From Rhizorhabdus dicambivorans (GTDB lineage: Bacteria > Pseudomonadota > Alphaproteobacteria > Sphingomonadales > Sphingomonadaceae): a DNA stretch of 64,000 bases. Numbering within the stretch: position 1 is the first letter of the stretch; each line of letters begins with the position of its first letter. The notes below the pieces were generated by a model. The model searched no databases. It saw nothing but the letters and a program-made list of their open reading frames with translations, and was not told the origin of the DNA. The stretch covers positions 434,001 to 498,000 of the forward strand of contig NZ_CP023449.1 of assembly GCF_002355275.1 (NCBI RefSeq). Reading direction: 5' to 3'. Below, in pieces: positions 36,776 through 45,375 of the stretch. The translations under genes were made by a program, and so were the position numbers.

Positions 36776-37681
36776 TCAGTCCATCCCGATCAACGTGCCG
36801 GCGCCGCGCTTCGTGAAGGCCTCGATCAGCATCGCGTGGGGCACCCGCCCGTCGAGGATCACCGCCGCGTCGACGCCGCCCTCGACCGCATGGACGCAGG
36901 TTTCCAGTTTCGGGATCATCCCGCCCAGGATGGTGCCGTCCTCACGCAGCGCGGCGATCTGGCCTGGCGTCAGGTCGCGGATCAGCTTCTTCTGCTTGTC
37001 GAGCACGCCGGCCACGTCGGTCAGCAGGAACAGCCGCGCCGCGCCCAGCGCGATCGCGATCGCCCCCGCCATGGTGTCGGCGTTGACATTGTAGGTGTGG
37101 CCGTCCTCGCCGATCGCGATCGGCGCGACCACCGGGATCATCCCGGCCTTGGAGATGGTGTCGATCACGCGCCGGTCGATGTCGGCCGGTTCGCCGACGA
37201 AGCCGAGGTCGACCGCCTTTTCGATATTGCTCTCCGGATCGCGCTGGGTGCGGCGGACCTTCTCGGCGACGACCATGCGGCCGTCCTTGCCCGATATGCC
37301 GACCGCGCGGCCGCCCGCCTGGGCGATCCACGAGACGATCTCCTTGTTGATCGATCCGCACAGCACCATCTCGGCCACCCGCGCCGTCTCCGCATCGGTG
37401 ACCCTCAGGCCGTCGACGAAGCTGCTCTCGACGCCCAGCGTCTTCAGCATCTTGCCGATCTGCGGGCCGCCGCCATGGACGACGACCGGGTTGATCCCCA
37501 CCGCCTTCAGCAGGACGATATCCTCGGCGAAGTCGCGCGCCGCCTCCGGGTCGCCCATCGCATGGCCGCCATATTTGACCACGAAGGTCTCGCCCGCATA
37601 GCGCTGCATATAGGGCAGCGCCTCGACGAGGGTCTCGGCCTTGGCGAGGAGGGCGGGATCGGGATGGTGATCGGTCGACAT
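36776..37681 (-). CDS. argB: Acetylglutamate kinase
   Basis: Phosphorylates N-acetylglutamate in arginine synthesis. The 301 residues have the amino-acid-kinase fold with [11 protein letters not shown] near the N-terminus, [13 protein letters not shown] (about 73-85), and [25 protein letters not shown] toward the C-terminus. It belongs to the larger subfamily, which is usually feedback-inhibited by arginine; the N-terminal helix before YMQRY supports this. No other arg gene is in view. It converges with the preceding small gene. Confidence 0.95.
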   Translation of the reverse strand: MSTDHHPDPALLAKAETLVEALPYMQRYAGETFVVKYGGHAMGDPEAARDFAEDIVLLKAVGINPVVVHGGGPQIGKMLKTLGVESSFVDGLRVTDAETARVAEMVLCGSINKEIVSWIAQAGGRAVGISGKDGRMVVAEKVRRTQRDPESNIEKAVDLGFVGEPADIDRRVIDTISKAGMIPVVAPIAIGEDGHTYNVNADTMAGAIAIALGAARLFLLTDVAGVLDKQKKLIRDLTPGQIAALREDGTILGGMIPKLETCVHAVEGGVDAAVILDGRVPHAMLIEAFTKRGAGTLIGMD

Positions 37682-37732
37682 GGGCGGGCCATTAGCCCAG
37701 GCGCGCGTGGAGTCAAATCATCCTGTCACGGG

Positions 37733-37818
37733 ATCGTCGCCCCGGCGGAGGCCGGGGCCGTCAGCATCTCCTGCGCACCGCGATTCTCTTGCGGCCCCGG
37801 CTCCGCCCGGGCGACGAT
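37733..37818. repeat. CGTCGCCCCGGCGGAGG inverted repeat, copy 1
   Basis: Left arm 37733-37760 and right arm 37792-37818 pair over most of their length, with mismatches near the CCGGCG block. The same family appears at 56678-56766. The right end touches the yhhQ stop codon, so the element acts as the 3' end of that mRNA. Confidence 0.85.
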
Positions 37819-38456
37819 TATCGCTTCGCGTCCAGCTTCCGCCCCAGCGCCACGAAAGCGGTGATCAGCGGCGGCACCAGCACCACCGACAGCACCACCT
37901 TCGTCACCATCTGCCCGCCCATCAGGCCCAGTATCTCGCGCTCGCCATAGAAGCTGATCGTGATGAACAGCACCGTGTCGAATATCTGGCTCACCACGCT
38001 GGCGATCATCCCGCGCAGCCACAGCATCCGCCCCGCCCCGCTGCCGCGCAGCTTGTCAAACACCAGGACGTTCAGCGTCTGCGACAGGCCATAGCTGATC
38101 AGCCCGGCGATCATCATCCGCGCACTCTGCCCGACGACGATCGGGAAGGCCTCGATCGCGGGCGGATACATGCCCGGATCGGTCGGCAGGATCAGCACCA
38201 GCCGGATCAGCAGAGCGGAGACGATCAGCGGCAGGAAGCCCCAGCGCACCAGCGCGTCGGCGGTGGCGCGGCCGTGCAGCTCGGCGATCGCGCTCGACAT
38301 GATGACGAGCAGCAGGAAGGCGAAGATGCCCGCCTCCACCGCCAGCGGGCCGATCGCGACCTGCTTCACCCCCAGCACCCCGGCGATGCAGACCATCCCG
38401 CCATAGAAGAGCGAGAAGATGAAGAGCGAGCGGCTGGCGATGGGAGAGGCTGTCAT
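37818..38456 (-). CDS. yhhQ: Queuosine precursor transporter
   Basis: Inner-membrane protein of 212 residues with six hydrophobic segments, of the VUT_1/YhhQ family, which takes up preQ0/preQ1 or queuine-type precursors. Key family stretches are KQVAIGPLAVEAGIFAFLLL near the start and LRGMIASVVSQIFDTVLFITISFYG in the middle. With queG in the window, salvage of queuosine precursors is likely. It is divergent from the nucleoside transporter gene. Confidence 0.92.
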   Translation of the reverse strand: MTASPIASRSLFIFSLFYGGMVCIAGVLGVKQVAIGPLAVEAGIFAFLLLVIMSSAIAELHGRATADALVRWGFLPLIVSALLIRLVLILPTDPGMYPPAIEAFPIVVGQSARMMIAGLISYGLSQTLNVLVFDKLRGSGAGRMLWLRGMIASVVSQIFDTVLFITISFYGEREILGLMGGQMVTKVVLSVVLVPPLITAFVALGRKLDAKR

Positions 38457-38559
38457 GGGTCGATTGCTATCGGCATTGCGGCGCGAGCGAAAGAGCGCTT
38501 GACCGGATAGGCGCGCGCGCCATGCTGCGGCTTTCCGACGGGGCTGGGAATCACACCGA

Positions 38560-39813
38560 ATGACGAAATGGCTGACCGGCCTGGCCGGTATCGCGCTGAT
38601 CCTGCTGGTGGCGGTGGCGCTGTCGTCGGATCGGAAGGCGATCCGCCTGCGCGTGGTCGGCGCCGCCTTCGCGCTGCAGGCCGGGATCGCGGTGATGGTG
38701 CTCTACCTCCCCTGGGGCAAGGCGGCCCTGGCGGGGCTTTCGGCCGGCGTGTCGAGCCTGCTGGGCTATGCCCAGGTCGGCACCAACTTCCTGCTCGGCC
38801 CGCTGGTCAAGCCCGAGATCGGCGGCACCAGCTTCGCGATCGCGGCGCTGCCGGTGATCATTTTCTTCGCCTCGCTGGTCTCGATCCTCTATTATCTCGG
38901 CATCATGCAGCTGGTGATCCGCTGGGTCGGCGGCGGCATCGAGAAGGTGATCGGCGTCTCCAAGGTCGAATCGCTGTGCGCGGCGGCAAACATCTTCGTC
39001 GGGCAGAGCGAATCGCCGCTGGTCATCCGCCCCTATCTCGCCGGGCTCGCGCCGCACCAGCTGTTCGCGGTGATGACCTCGGGCATGGCCGGGGTCGCGG
39101 GGACGATCCTCGCCGCCTATGCGTCGATGGGTATCAGCATCGATCTGCTGCTCGCGGCCAGCTTCATGGCGGCGCCGGGCGCGCTGCTGATGGCCAAGAT
39201 CATCATGCCCGATCCGATCGCCACCGACGAGCAGGGCGAGAAGCCCGAGGACGAGGTGATCGCGCTGGCCGAGGCGCATGAGGCCGAGGAGCGGCCCGCC
39301 AACCTCATCATGGCCGCCTCGGTCGGCGCGCAGACCGGCGTCGCGATCGCGGTCGCGGTGGGGGCGATGGTGCTCGCCTTCGTCGGTCTCGTCGCGATGG
39401 CGAACGGGCTGCTCGGCATCGCCGGCGGCTGGTTCGGCTGGCCCGACATCAGCTTCCAGCAGATTTTCGGCTATCTGTTCGCGCCGGTCATGTACCTGCT
39501 CAACATCCCCTGGGATCAGGCGCAGCTGGCCGGAGGCCTGTTCGGCGAGAAGGTCGTGCTCAACGAGTTCGTCGCCTATATCCATCTCGGCCAGATCAAG
39601 GAGACGCTGAGCGCGCACAGCGTCGCGGTGATAACCTTCGCGCTGTGCGGCTTCGCCAATTTCTCGTCGATCGCGATCCAGATGGCGGCGACCGGCAGCC
39701 TCGCCCCCAACCAGCGCCCGATGATCGCCAAGCTCGGCATCAAGGCGCTGGTGGCGGGCAGCCTCGCCAATCTGATGTCGGCGGCGATGGCGGGATTGCT
39801 GATCCCCAGCTAG
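38560..39813 (+). CDS. Concentrative nucleoside transporter (NupC/CNT family)
   Basis: Proton- or sodium-driven nucleoside importer in the inner membrane. The 417 residues have eight to ten membrane segments and CNT motifs: GxxS-type region AANIFVGQSESPLVIRPYL, then MTSGMAGVAGTILAAYASMG and FALCGFANFSSIAIQMAA. The N-terminal gate segments are shorter than in mammalian CNTs, as usual in bacteria. It is a lone gene followed by a repeat. Confidence 0.92.
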   Translation: MTKWLTGLAGIALILLVAVALSSDRKAIRLRVVGAAFALQAGIAVMVLYLPWGKAALAGLSAGVSSLLGYAQVGTNFLLGPLVKPEIGGTSFAIAALPVIIFFASLVSILYYLGIMQLVIRWVGGGIEKVIGVSKVESLCAAANIFVGQSESPLVIRPYLAGLAPHQLFAVMTSGMAGVAGTILAAYASMGISIDLLLAASFMAAPGALLMAKIIMPDPIATDEQGEKPEDEVIALAEAHEAEERPANLIMAASVGAQTGVAIAVAVGAMVLAFVGLVAMANGLLGIAGGWFGWPDISFQQIFGYLFAPVMYLLNIPWDQAQLAGGLFGEKVVLNEFVAYIHLGQIKETLSAHSVAVITFALCGFANFSSIAIQMAATGSLAPNQRPMIAKLGIKALVAGSLANLMSAAMAGLLIPS

Positions 39814-39914
39814 AGCATCGCGCGGAAAGATGGACACCGGTTTTCCGCAAAAAGCGATGCGATAACAGAAGCTTAGAGCAATGTGTCTGATTCAGGAATC
39901 TGGCACATTGCTCT
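39813..39914. repeat. Alphaproteobacterial AGAGCATCGCGCGGAAA-type repeat with adjoining palindrome
   Basis: AGAGCATCGC at 39813-39822 mirrors GCGATGC at 39854-39860 around ACCGGTTTTCCG, a pattern found scattered in many Alphaproteobacteria. It adjoins a second palindrome, AGAGCAATGTG/CACATTGCTCT at 39875-39885/39904-39914. The repeat begins inside the stop codon of the nucleoside transporter. Confidence 0.8.
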
Positions 39915-39943
39915 GATCACAGCAGCCTACGCCCGAAAGGGAG

Positions 39944-39971
39944 AAGGCCCGGGACTCTCGCCCCGGGCCTT
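39944..39971. terminator. Hairpin terminator for aceA
   Basis: AAGGCCCGGG/CCCGGGCCTT, 10 bp, with an 8-base loop. It stands 35 bases beyond the aceA stop on the minus strand; the following sequence is only modestly T-rich (CTTCTCCC), so efficiency is uncertain. It could also stop plus-strand transcripts. Confidence 0.6.
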
Positions 39972-40006
39972 CCCGTTCCTCTCCGAAGAAGCCGATGTCG
40001 TCGCGG

Positions 40007-41602
40007 TTATGCCGCGAACTGGTTCATCGTGTTGTGGACGCCGCCGGCCTTGAGGGCCGCTTCGCCGGCGAAATATTCCTTGTGGTCGTCGCCGATGTCG
40101 GAGCCCGACATGTTCTGGTGCTTCACGCAGGCGATGCCCTGGCGGATTTCCTGGCGCTGCACGCCCGCGACATAGCCCAGCATGCCCGCCTCGCCGAAAT
40201 ATTCCTTGGCGAGGTTGTCGGTCGACAGCGCCGCGGTGTGGTAGGTCGGCAGGGTGATCAGGTGGTGGAAGATGCCCGCCCGCTTCGCCGCGTCGCGCTG
40301 GAAGGTGCGGATCTTCTCGTCGGCCTCGGTGGCCAGCTCCGAGCCGTCATAGTCGACGCTCATCAGCCTGGCGCGGTCATAGCCCGACACGTCCTTGCCG
40401 GCTTCGGCCCAGGCGTCGAACACCTGCTGGCGGAAGTTCAGCGTCCAGTTGAACGACGGCGAGTTGTTGTAGACCAGCTTGGCGTTCGGGATCACCTCGC
40501 GGATGCGGTCGACCATGCCGGCGATCTGCTCGATATGCGGCTTCTCGGTCTCGATCCACAGCAGGTCGGCGCCGTTCTGCAACGAGGTGATGCAGTCGAG
40601 CACGCAGCGGTCGGCACCGGTCCCCTCGCGGAACTGGAACAGGTTCGAGCGCAGCCGCTTCGGGCGCATCAGCTTGCCGTCGCGGTTGATGATGACATCG
40701 CCGTTGATGCTGCGGATGTCGGTGATCTCCTCGCAGTCGAGGAAGCTGTTATACTGGTCGCCGATGTCGCCCGGCTCGGCCGAGAAGGCGATCTGCTTGG
40801 TGAGGCCCGCGCCCAGCGAGTCGGTGCGGGCGACGATGATGCCGTCGGTGATGCCCAGTTCGAGGAAGGCATAGCGGCAGGCGCGGATCTTCGCGAGGAA
40901 GTCCTCGTGCGGCACCGTCACCTTGCCGTCCTGGTGGCCGCACTGCTTCTCGTCGGACACCTGGTTTTCGATCTGTAGCGCGCAGGCGCCGGCCTCGATC
41001 ATCTTCTTGGCGAGCAGATAGGTCGCCTCGGCATTGCCGAAGCCGGCGTCGATGTCGGCGATGATCGGCACGACATGGGTCTGGTAATTGTCGATCGCCT
41101 GGATCAGCCGCTGCTCCTCGACCTGGTTGCCGGTCTCGCGGGCCTTGTCGAGCTCGCGGAACATGCCGCCCAGCTCGCGGGCGTCGGCCTGGCGCAGGAA
41201 GGTGTAGAGTTCCTCGATCAGCGCCGGAACGCTGGTCTTCTCATGCATCGACTGGTCGGGCAGCGGGCCGAAGTCGGAGCGCAGCGCCGCGACCATCCAG
41301 CCCGACAGATAGAGGTAGCGGCGCTTGGTGGTGCCGAAATGCTTCTTGATCGAGATCAGCTTCTGCTGGCCGATGAAGCCGTGCCAGCAGCCCAGCGACT
41401 GGGTGTAGTTGGCCGGGTCGGCGTCATAGGCCGCCATGTCCTCGCGCATGATCTTCGCGGTGTAGCGCGCGATGTCGAGACCGGTCTGGAAGCGGTTCTG
41501 CAGCCGCATGCGGGCGACCGCCTCGGCGCCGATCCCGGCCCAGGGCGACCCCTGCCTGCTGATCAGCTGCTCGGCCTGTGCGATTTCGTCCTGGTAGCTC
41601 AT
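40007..41602 (-). CDS. aceA: Isocitrate lyase
   Basis: Cleaves isocitrate to succinate and glyoxylate for growth on acetate or fatty acids. The 531 residues are the long form seen in Pseudomonas and Acinetobacter. The catalytic Cys221 lies in EKQCGHQDGK, where short-form enzymes have KKCGH. Mg ligands lie in IADIDAGFGN; PSFNW and the C-terminal lid follow. The start ATG giving MSYQDEIAQ was preferred. No glcB or regulator gene is adjacent. Confidence 0.95.
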   Translation of the reverse strand: MSYQDEIAQAEQLISRQGSPWAGIGAEAVARMRLQNRFQTGLDIARYTAKIMREDMAAYDADPANYTQSLGCWHGFIGQQKLISIKKHFGTTKRRYLYLSGWMVAALRSDFGPLPDQSMHEKTSVPALIEELYTFLRQADARELGGMFRELDKARETGNQVEEQRLIQAIDNYQTHVVPIIADIDAGFGNAEATYLLAKKMIEAGACALQIENQVSDEKQCGHQDGKVTVPHEDFLAKIRACRYAFLELGITDGIIVARTDSLGAGLTKQIAFSAEPGDIGDQYNSFLDCEEITDIRSINGDVIINRDGKLMRPKRLRSNLFQFREGTGADRCVLDCITSLQNGADLLWIETEKPHIEQIAGMVDRIREVIPNAKLVYNNSPSFNWTLNFRQQVFDAWAEAGKDVSGYDRARLMSVDYDGSELATEADEKIRTFQRDAAKRAGIFHHLITLPTYHTAALSTDNLAKEYFGEAGMLGYVAGVQRQEIRQGIACVKHQNMSGSDIGDDHKEYFAGEAALKAGGVHNTMNQFAA

Positions 41603-41654
41603 GATCGGTCCTCGACTGTACAAATAGTGCAGCCGGAGAACCCCGAATCCCGGG

Positions 41655-41739
41655 CAAAGTCAGCCCTGCTTTGTCAGAAAATCGGGTGAAGCCGTGGACC
41701 GACGGACGGTTTGCGTCGAAAAGTTGTAAGGTTCTTACA
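41655..41739. promoter_or_regulatory. Two dyads upstream of aceA
   Basis: CAAAG/CTTTG (41655-41659 and 41669-41673) and TGTAAG/CTTACA (41725-41730 and 41734-41739) lie in the 209-base gap before aceA. Either could be a regulator-binding site controlling the glyoxylate shunt; no binding protein is known from the sequence. Confidence 0.4.
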
Positions 41740-41762
41740 TTGCGGCAAGGGGCCAAAGAGAA

Positions 41763-41789
41763 GGGGCCGGAGGCATAGCCCCCGGCCCC
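41763..41789 (-). terminator. Terminator after the PuuD-like membrane gene
   Basis: GGGGCCGG/CCGGCCCC with inner GGC/GCC pairs and an ATA loop. On the minus strand it is followed by TTCTCTTT. It lies 23 bases after the stop at 41812. Confidence 0.75.
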
Positions 41790-41811
41790 ACACTCTTGCT
41801 CGCCGTGACGA

Positions 41812-42399
41812 TCAGCCGAGATTGGCGGCGATCATCGAATAGAGCATCGGCAGCGACAGCAGCGTGTTGGTGCGCGAGAAGATCATCGCGGTGCGCGCGG
41901 CCTTCGCCTTGGTGTCGGCGTCGGCCTCGACCAGGCCCAGCGCCTTCTTCTGCGCCGGCCAGATCAGGAACCAGACGTTGAAGGCCATGATCAGCGCCAG
42001 CCACATGCCGATCCCGATCAGCCGGTAGGCGGGATCGAGCGTCAGCGCGGCGACCAGATAGCCGGCCGACGAACCCTCAGGGGCGTTGTGCGATGTGGCC
42101 GCGATCGCGAGGCCGGTCAGCACGGTGAAGGCGGCGCCCCAGCGGAAGAAGAACAGCGCCTTCGGAGCGATATATTTGCTCACGCCCGGCTTCAGCTCGG
42201 CGGGCACCGCCGGCATGGTCGGGATCTGCACGAAGTTGAAATAATAGAGCAGACCGATCCAGGTGATGCCGAAGAAAAGGTGCAACCAGCGCAAGATCTG
42301 CGCATGATCGGCGAAGCCACCCGAATAGCCGATCAGCGCGATCGCGGCGACCAGGCCGACGACCAGCACCAGGTGCAGATTTCCGAAAAACTTGTCCAT
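41812..42399 (-). CDS. Membrane protein with urate-oxidase-N-terminal (PuuD-type) domain
   Basis: 195 residues with four to five membrane segments and the motif WLHLFFGITWIGLLYYFNFVQIP that marks the PuuD membrane domain. In PuuD, this domain is fused to a cytochrome c and oxidises urate. Here there is no CxxCH, so only the membrane half is present and urate activity is doubtful. Conserved His residues in the motif may bind heme. It stands alone with its own terminator. Confidence 0.75.
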   Translation of the reverse strand: MDKFFGNLHLVLVVGLVAAIALIGYSGGFADHAQILRWLHLFFGITWIGLLYYFNFVQIPTMPAVPAELKPGVSKYIAPKALFFFRWGAAFTVLTGLAIAATSHNAPEGSSAGYLVAALTLDPAYRLIGIGMWLALIMAFNVWFLIWPAQKKALGLVEADADTKAKAARTAMIFSRTNTLLSLPMLYSMIAANLG

Positions 42400-42625
42400 G
42401 GCGTTCCCCTGCAGTTGCGTCCGCCCCCTTCGCCGTGCGGACCGCTTCTGCCGGCCACTGTAGGAATCTGGCGGGGATTTGTCACATATTTATGCAGCGG
42501 CGCCGCAGGCCGCGACAAGCGACGTCATGCCGCAGAAATGCGACGATTCCGGCACGGAAGGGGGAGCCCGGACGGCGGCGGTTCGTTAAAGGACGATCCC
42601 GATCATCGCCAGAATGGAGATTCCC

Positions 42626-43261
42626 ATGGCTTTCGTCCTGCCCCCGCTGCCGTTCGACAAGGCGGCGCTTGAGCCCGTGCTGTCGGCCGAGAGCTTCGAT
42701 TATCACCATGGCAAGCACCACAAGGCCTATGTCGACAAGGTCAATGGCTGGATCGAGGAGAAGGAACTGGCGGGCAAGTCGCTGGTCGAGGTGATCGACC
42801 TCGCGCGCGACCGCGCGGACAAGCCGCTGCTCAACAATGCCGGCCAGATCTGGAACCATGATTTCTTCTGGCAGTGCCTGGCGCCCGAAGGGTCGACCCG
42901 GCCGTCGGAACGGCTCACCCGGCTGATCGAGGCGAGCTTCGGCAGCCAGCAGGCGCTGGTCGAGAAGCTGGCGGCCGAGGCCGTCGGCCATTTCGGCAGC
43001 GGCTGGGCCTGGCTGGTGCTGGCCGGCGACGCGCTCAAGATCATGTCGTTCCATGACGGCGAGACGCCGCTGGGCCATGAGGGCCTCAAGCCGCTGCTGA
43101 CCCTCGATGTGTGGGAACATGCCTATTATATCGACTATCGCAACGCGCGGCCCAAATTCGCGGAAGCGGTGCTCGGCAAGGTGGTGAACTGGGACTTCGT
43201 CTCGCGCAACATCGACGAGGATGCCGCCGCCAAGGGCGATCTGGTGCCCGAGGCGGCGTAA
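42626..43261 (+). CDS. sodB: Iron superoxide dismutase
   Basis: Converts superoxide to peroxide and oxygen. In the 211 residues the metal ligands are His27, His78, Asp161 and His165 (DVWEHAYY). Gln74 in the NNAGQIWNH segment is the position that marks iron-type enzymes, as opposed to the manganese pattern. Cytosolic, no signal peptide. The ATG giving MAFVLPPLPFDK was chosen; an ATG four codons earlier is less likely. Confidence 0.94.
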   Translation: MAFVLPPLPFDKAALEPVLSAESFDYHHGKHHKAYVDKVNGWIEEKELAGKSLVEVIDLARDRADKPLLNNAGQIWNHDFFWQCLAPEGSTRPSERLTRLIEASFGSQQALVEKLAAEAVGHFGSGWAWLVLAGDALKIMSFHDGETPLGHEGLKPLLTLDVWEHAYYIDYRNARPKFAEAVLGKVVNWDFVSRNIDEDAAAKGDLVPEAA

Positions 43262-43305
43262 TGCGACCGGCCTTTCCGTTCAGGGGAATGGCATTCATTT
43301 GATCA

Positions 43306-43334
43306 CGTCATCCCGGGTCGGGCCCGGGATGACG
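43306..43334. terminator. CGTCATCCCGGG palindrome between sodB and the receptor gene
   Basis: Perfect 12-bp arms CGTCATCCCGGG/CCCGGGATGACG with a 5-base loop. It lies between convergent genes and probably ends both mRNAs, although there is no T run. It looks like a minimal member of the GTCATCCC repeat family. Confidence 0.65.
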
Positions 43335-43345
43335 AGATATCGGCA

Positions 43346-44658
43346 TCACGCCGCCTCTATCTCCTCGAGGAAGCGCCCCAGCCGGCGCTGCAGGCGGTCG
43401 GCGCCGACCGTCAGCGAACGGGCGATCCCCGTCATCGCGGCGGAGCCCTGCGCCGCGTCGGTGGCGGTGGCGCTGATCTCGGCGGCCTGCTCGCGGATAT
43501 GGTCGTTGCGCCGGCCGCGTCGCGGACATTGGCGCTGATCCGCTCGCCGGCGGCGCGGTTGCGCGCGACGGTGCCGTCGATCGTCGAGGCGATCCCGTCG
43601 AGCGTGGCGATGGCGGTCTCGATGCCGGCCTGGCCGGCGGCGACGCTGCCGACCCCGCTCTGCACGCCGGCGATGCGGGGGGCGATGCGGCGCGCCGCGT
43701 CGCGGGTCTGCTGGGCCAGCGTCTTCACCTCGGCGGCGACCACCGCGAAGCCGCGTCCGGACTCGCCGGCGCGTGCCGCCTCGATCGTGGCGTTGAGCGC
43801 CAGCAGGTTGATCTTGCGGGCGATGGCGTCGATCGCCTCGACCACCTCGCCGATCTCGCGGGTCGCCTCGCTCAGCTGGCGCGCGCGCAGGCCGCCCTGC
43901 TCGATCAGCGCGCCGACCCGGGCGGTCGAGGCACGCGCCTGGCCGACCTCGCGGCCCAGCCCTTCCAGCTCCTCGACGAGCTGGCGGCCCTGGGTCGCAA
44001 TCTCCCCGACATTGTCGGCGGCCTGCGCGGCGGCGGCCATCACCGACAGCCCCTTGGCACCGACATCGCCGGCCTGGTCGTTCATCGTCCGGGCGGCGTT
44101 CTGAAGCTGGTTCGAAGCACCCTCGATCTCGCTCGACATCAGCGCCGCCTCGGCGCGCATCGCCTCCGACGCCTCGGCGATCTTGCGCAATTGCCGCGCG
44201 CGCCGCGCCGCCACCGCCGCCTCGCGGTCGGCCGCCATGCGCAGCAGCGTCCGCCCGCTGATCGCGCCGAGGAAGCGGCCCCGCTCGGTCAGGATCAGCG
44301 CATCATGGCCGCCGCCATCGGCGATCAGCGCGAAGAGATGGCCGAGCCCGGCGTCGAGCTCGGCCACCGGCACGTCGCTCACGAACCCGTCGAGGCTGCG
44401 ATAGAGGCTGCGATTGTCGAGCAGCGCATGGCCGAACGGATTGAGCAGCAGCCGGCGGACATCGCGCTCGAGCACCGCGCCGACCGGCCGGCCGTCGCCA
44501 TCGACCACCGGCAGCGCCTCCAGCTCCGGCTGGGCGCGGAAGCGGGCGATCACCTCGCGCAGGCCGGCGTCGGCGGCGATCGTCTGGGCGGTCATCGCGG
44601 CCCGCAACGCATCATCCTGCGTCAGACCGGGCACGATCGCGAAATGGCGGCTCATCAT
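43346..44658 (-). pseudogene. Soluble methyl-accepting-type receptor with CBS-like pair, frameshifted
   Basis: Cytosolic signalling protein. The N-terminal 135 residues look like a CBS-domain pair ([18 protein letters not shown] and [17 protein letters not shown]), then come long coiled coils and the receptor hairpin tip [31 protein letters not shown]. No membrane segment is seen. A one-base deletion between 43507 and 43508 moves the true C-terminus into another frame: reading across it restores [19 protein letters not shown] and ends EEIEAA at 43346. The unshifted frame runs to 43432 with Pro/Arg nonsense. Adjacent ATGs at 44658 and 44655; GAGGAG precedes them. Sequencing error is possible. 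Confidence 0.82.
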
Positions 44659-44751
44659 CAGGCTCCTCGAACGGAGCCCTAGGCCCTGCCTGGTAAACAG
44701 GGGGTAAGCCGGGCGTGACAGTTTGATGAAAGTTCGATGAAATTCAGTTGC

Positions 44752-45375
44752 TTATCCCTGCGGGGGCAGGGCGGCGTCCTCGGCCTTCTCGGTGGTCAGG
44801 CCGTGCTTCATCAGCATCGGCACATTGGCCAGCGCGAACAGCAGGGTCGCCGGCATCGCCCCCCACAGCTTGTAGCCGAGCCAGAATTCCATGCTCGTCG
44901 TCCGCCACACCGCCTCGTTCGCCACCGCCATCGCGACGAAGAACAGGCACCAGTTGCGGGTCAGCTTGGTCCAGCCGAGATCGGTGAGGCCGGGATAGGC
45001 CTGGCCCAGCACCAGCTTGAGAGTCGGCCGGTCGGTGATCAGGCCGAAACCCAGGATCGCGGCGACCATCAGATAATAGACGGTGGGCTTCATCTTGATG
45101 AAGGTGGCGTCGTGCAGCCAGACGGTCAGCCCGCCGAACACCAGCACCATCGCCCCGGAGAAGAGCAGCATCGCCGAGACCTTGCGGACCATGATCCAGG
45201 ACGCGGCGATCGCGGCGAAGGTAGCGGCCATGAACACGCCGGTCGACAGCACGATATTCTTGGTCAGCCAATAGGCGACCAGATAGACCAGCAGCGGGCC
45301 GAGATCGATCGCCAGCTTTATCCCGGCGGGAGGCTCGCGGCCCTTGTCGGCCGGCTTCAACGCAACATCACCCAT
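44752..45375 (-). CDS. yciB: YciB/IspZ-type septation membrane protein
   Basis: Inner-membrane protein of 207 residues with five to six hydrophobic segments. The family pattern is IDLGPLLVYLVAYW at the start and LTRNWCLFFVAMAVANEAVWR toward the C-terminus. It is needed for normal septation or envelope integrity in other bacteria. It is the last gene of the dapF-mtaB-ftsY-yciB operon; its ATG overlaps the ftsY stop by one base (TAATG). Confidence 0.92.
   Translation of the reverse strand: MGDVALKPADKGREPPAGIKLAIDLGPLLVYLVAYWLTKNIVLSTGVFMAATFAAIAASWIMVRKVSAMLLFSGAMVLVFGGLTVWLHDATFIKMKPTVYYLMVAAILGFGLITDRPTLKLVLGQAYPGLTDLGWTKLTRNWCLFFVAMAVANEAVWRTTSMEFWLGYKLWGAMPATLLFALANVPMLMKHGLTTEKAEDAALPPQG

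Noticed and set aside
41812-42399. Urate oxidase PuuD
   Set aside because: No cytochrome c domain (no CxxCH) and no purine genes nearby, so only the membrane domain family was stated.
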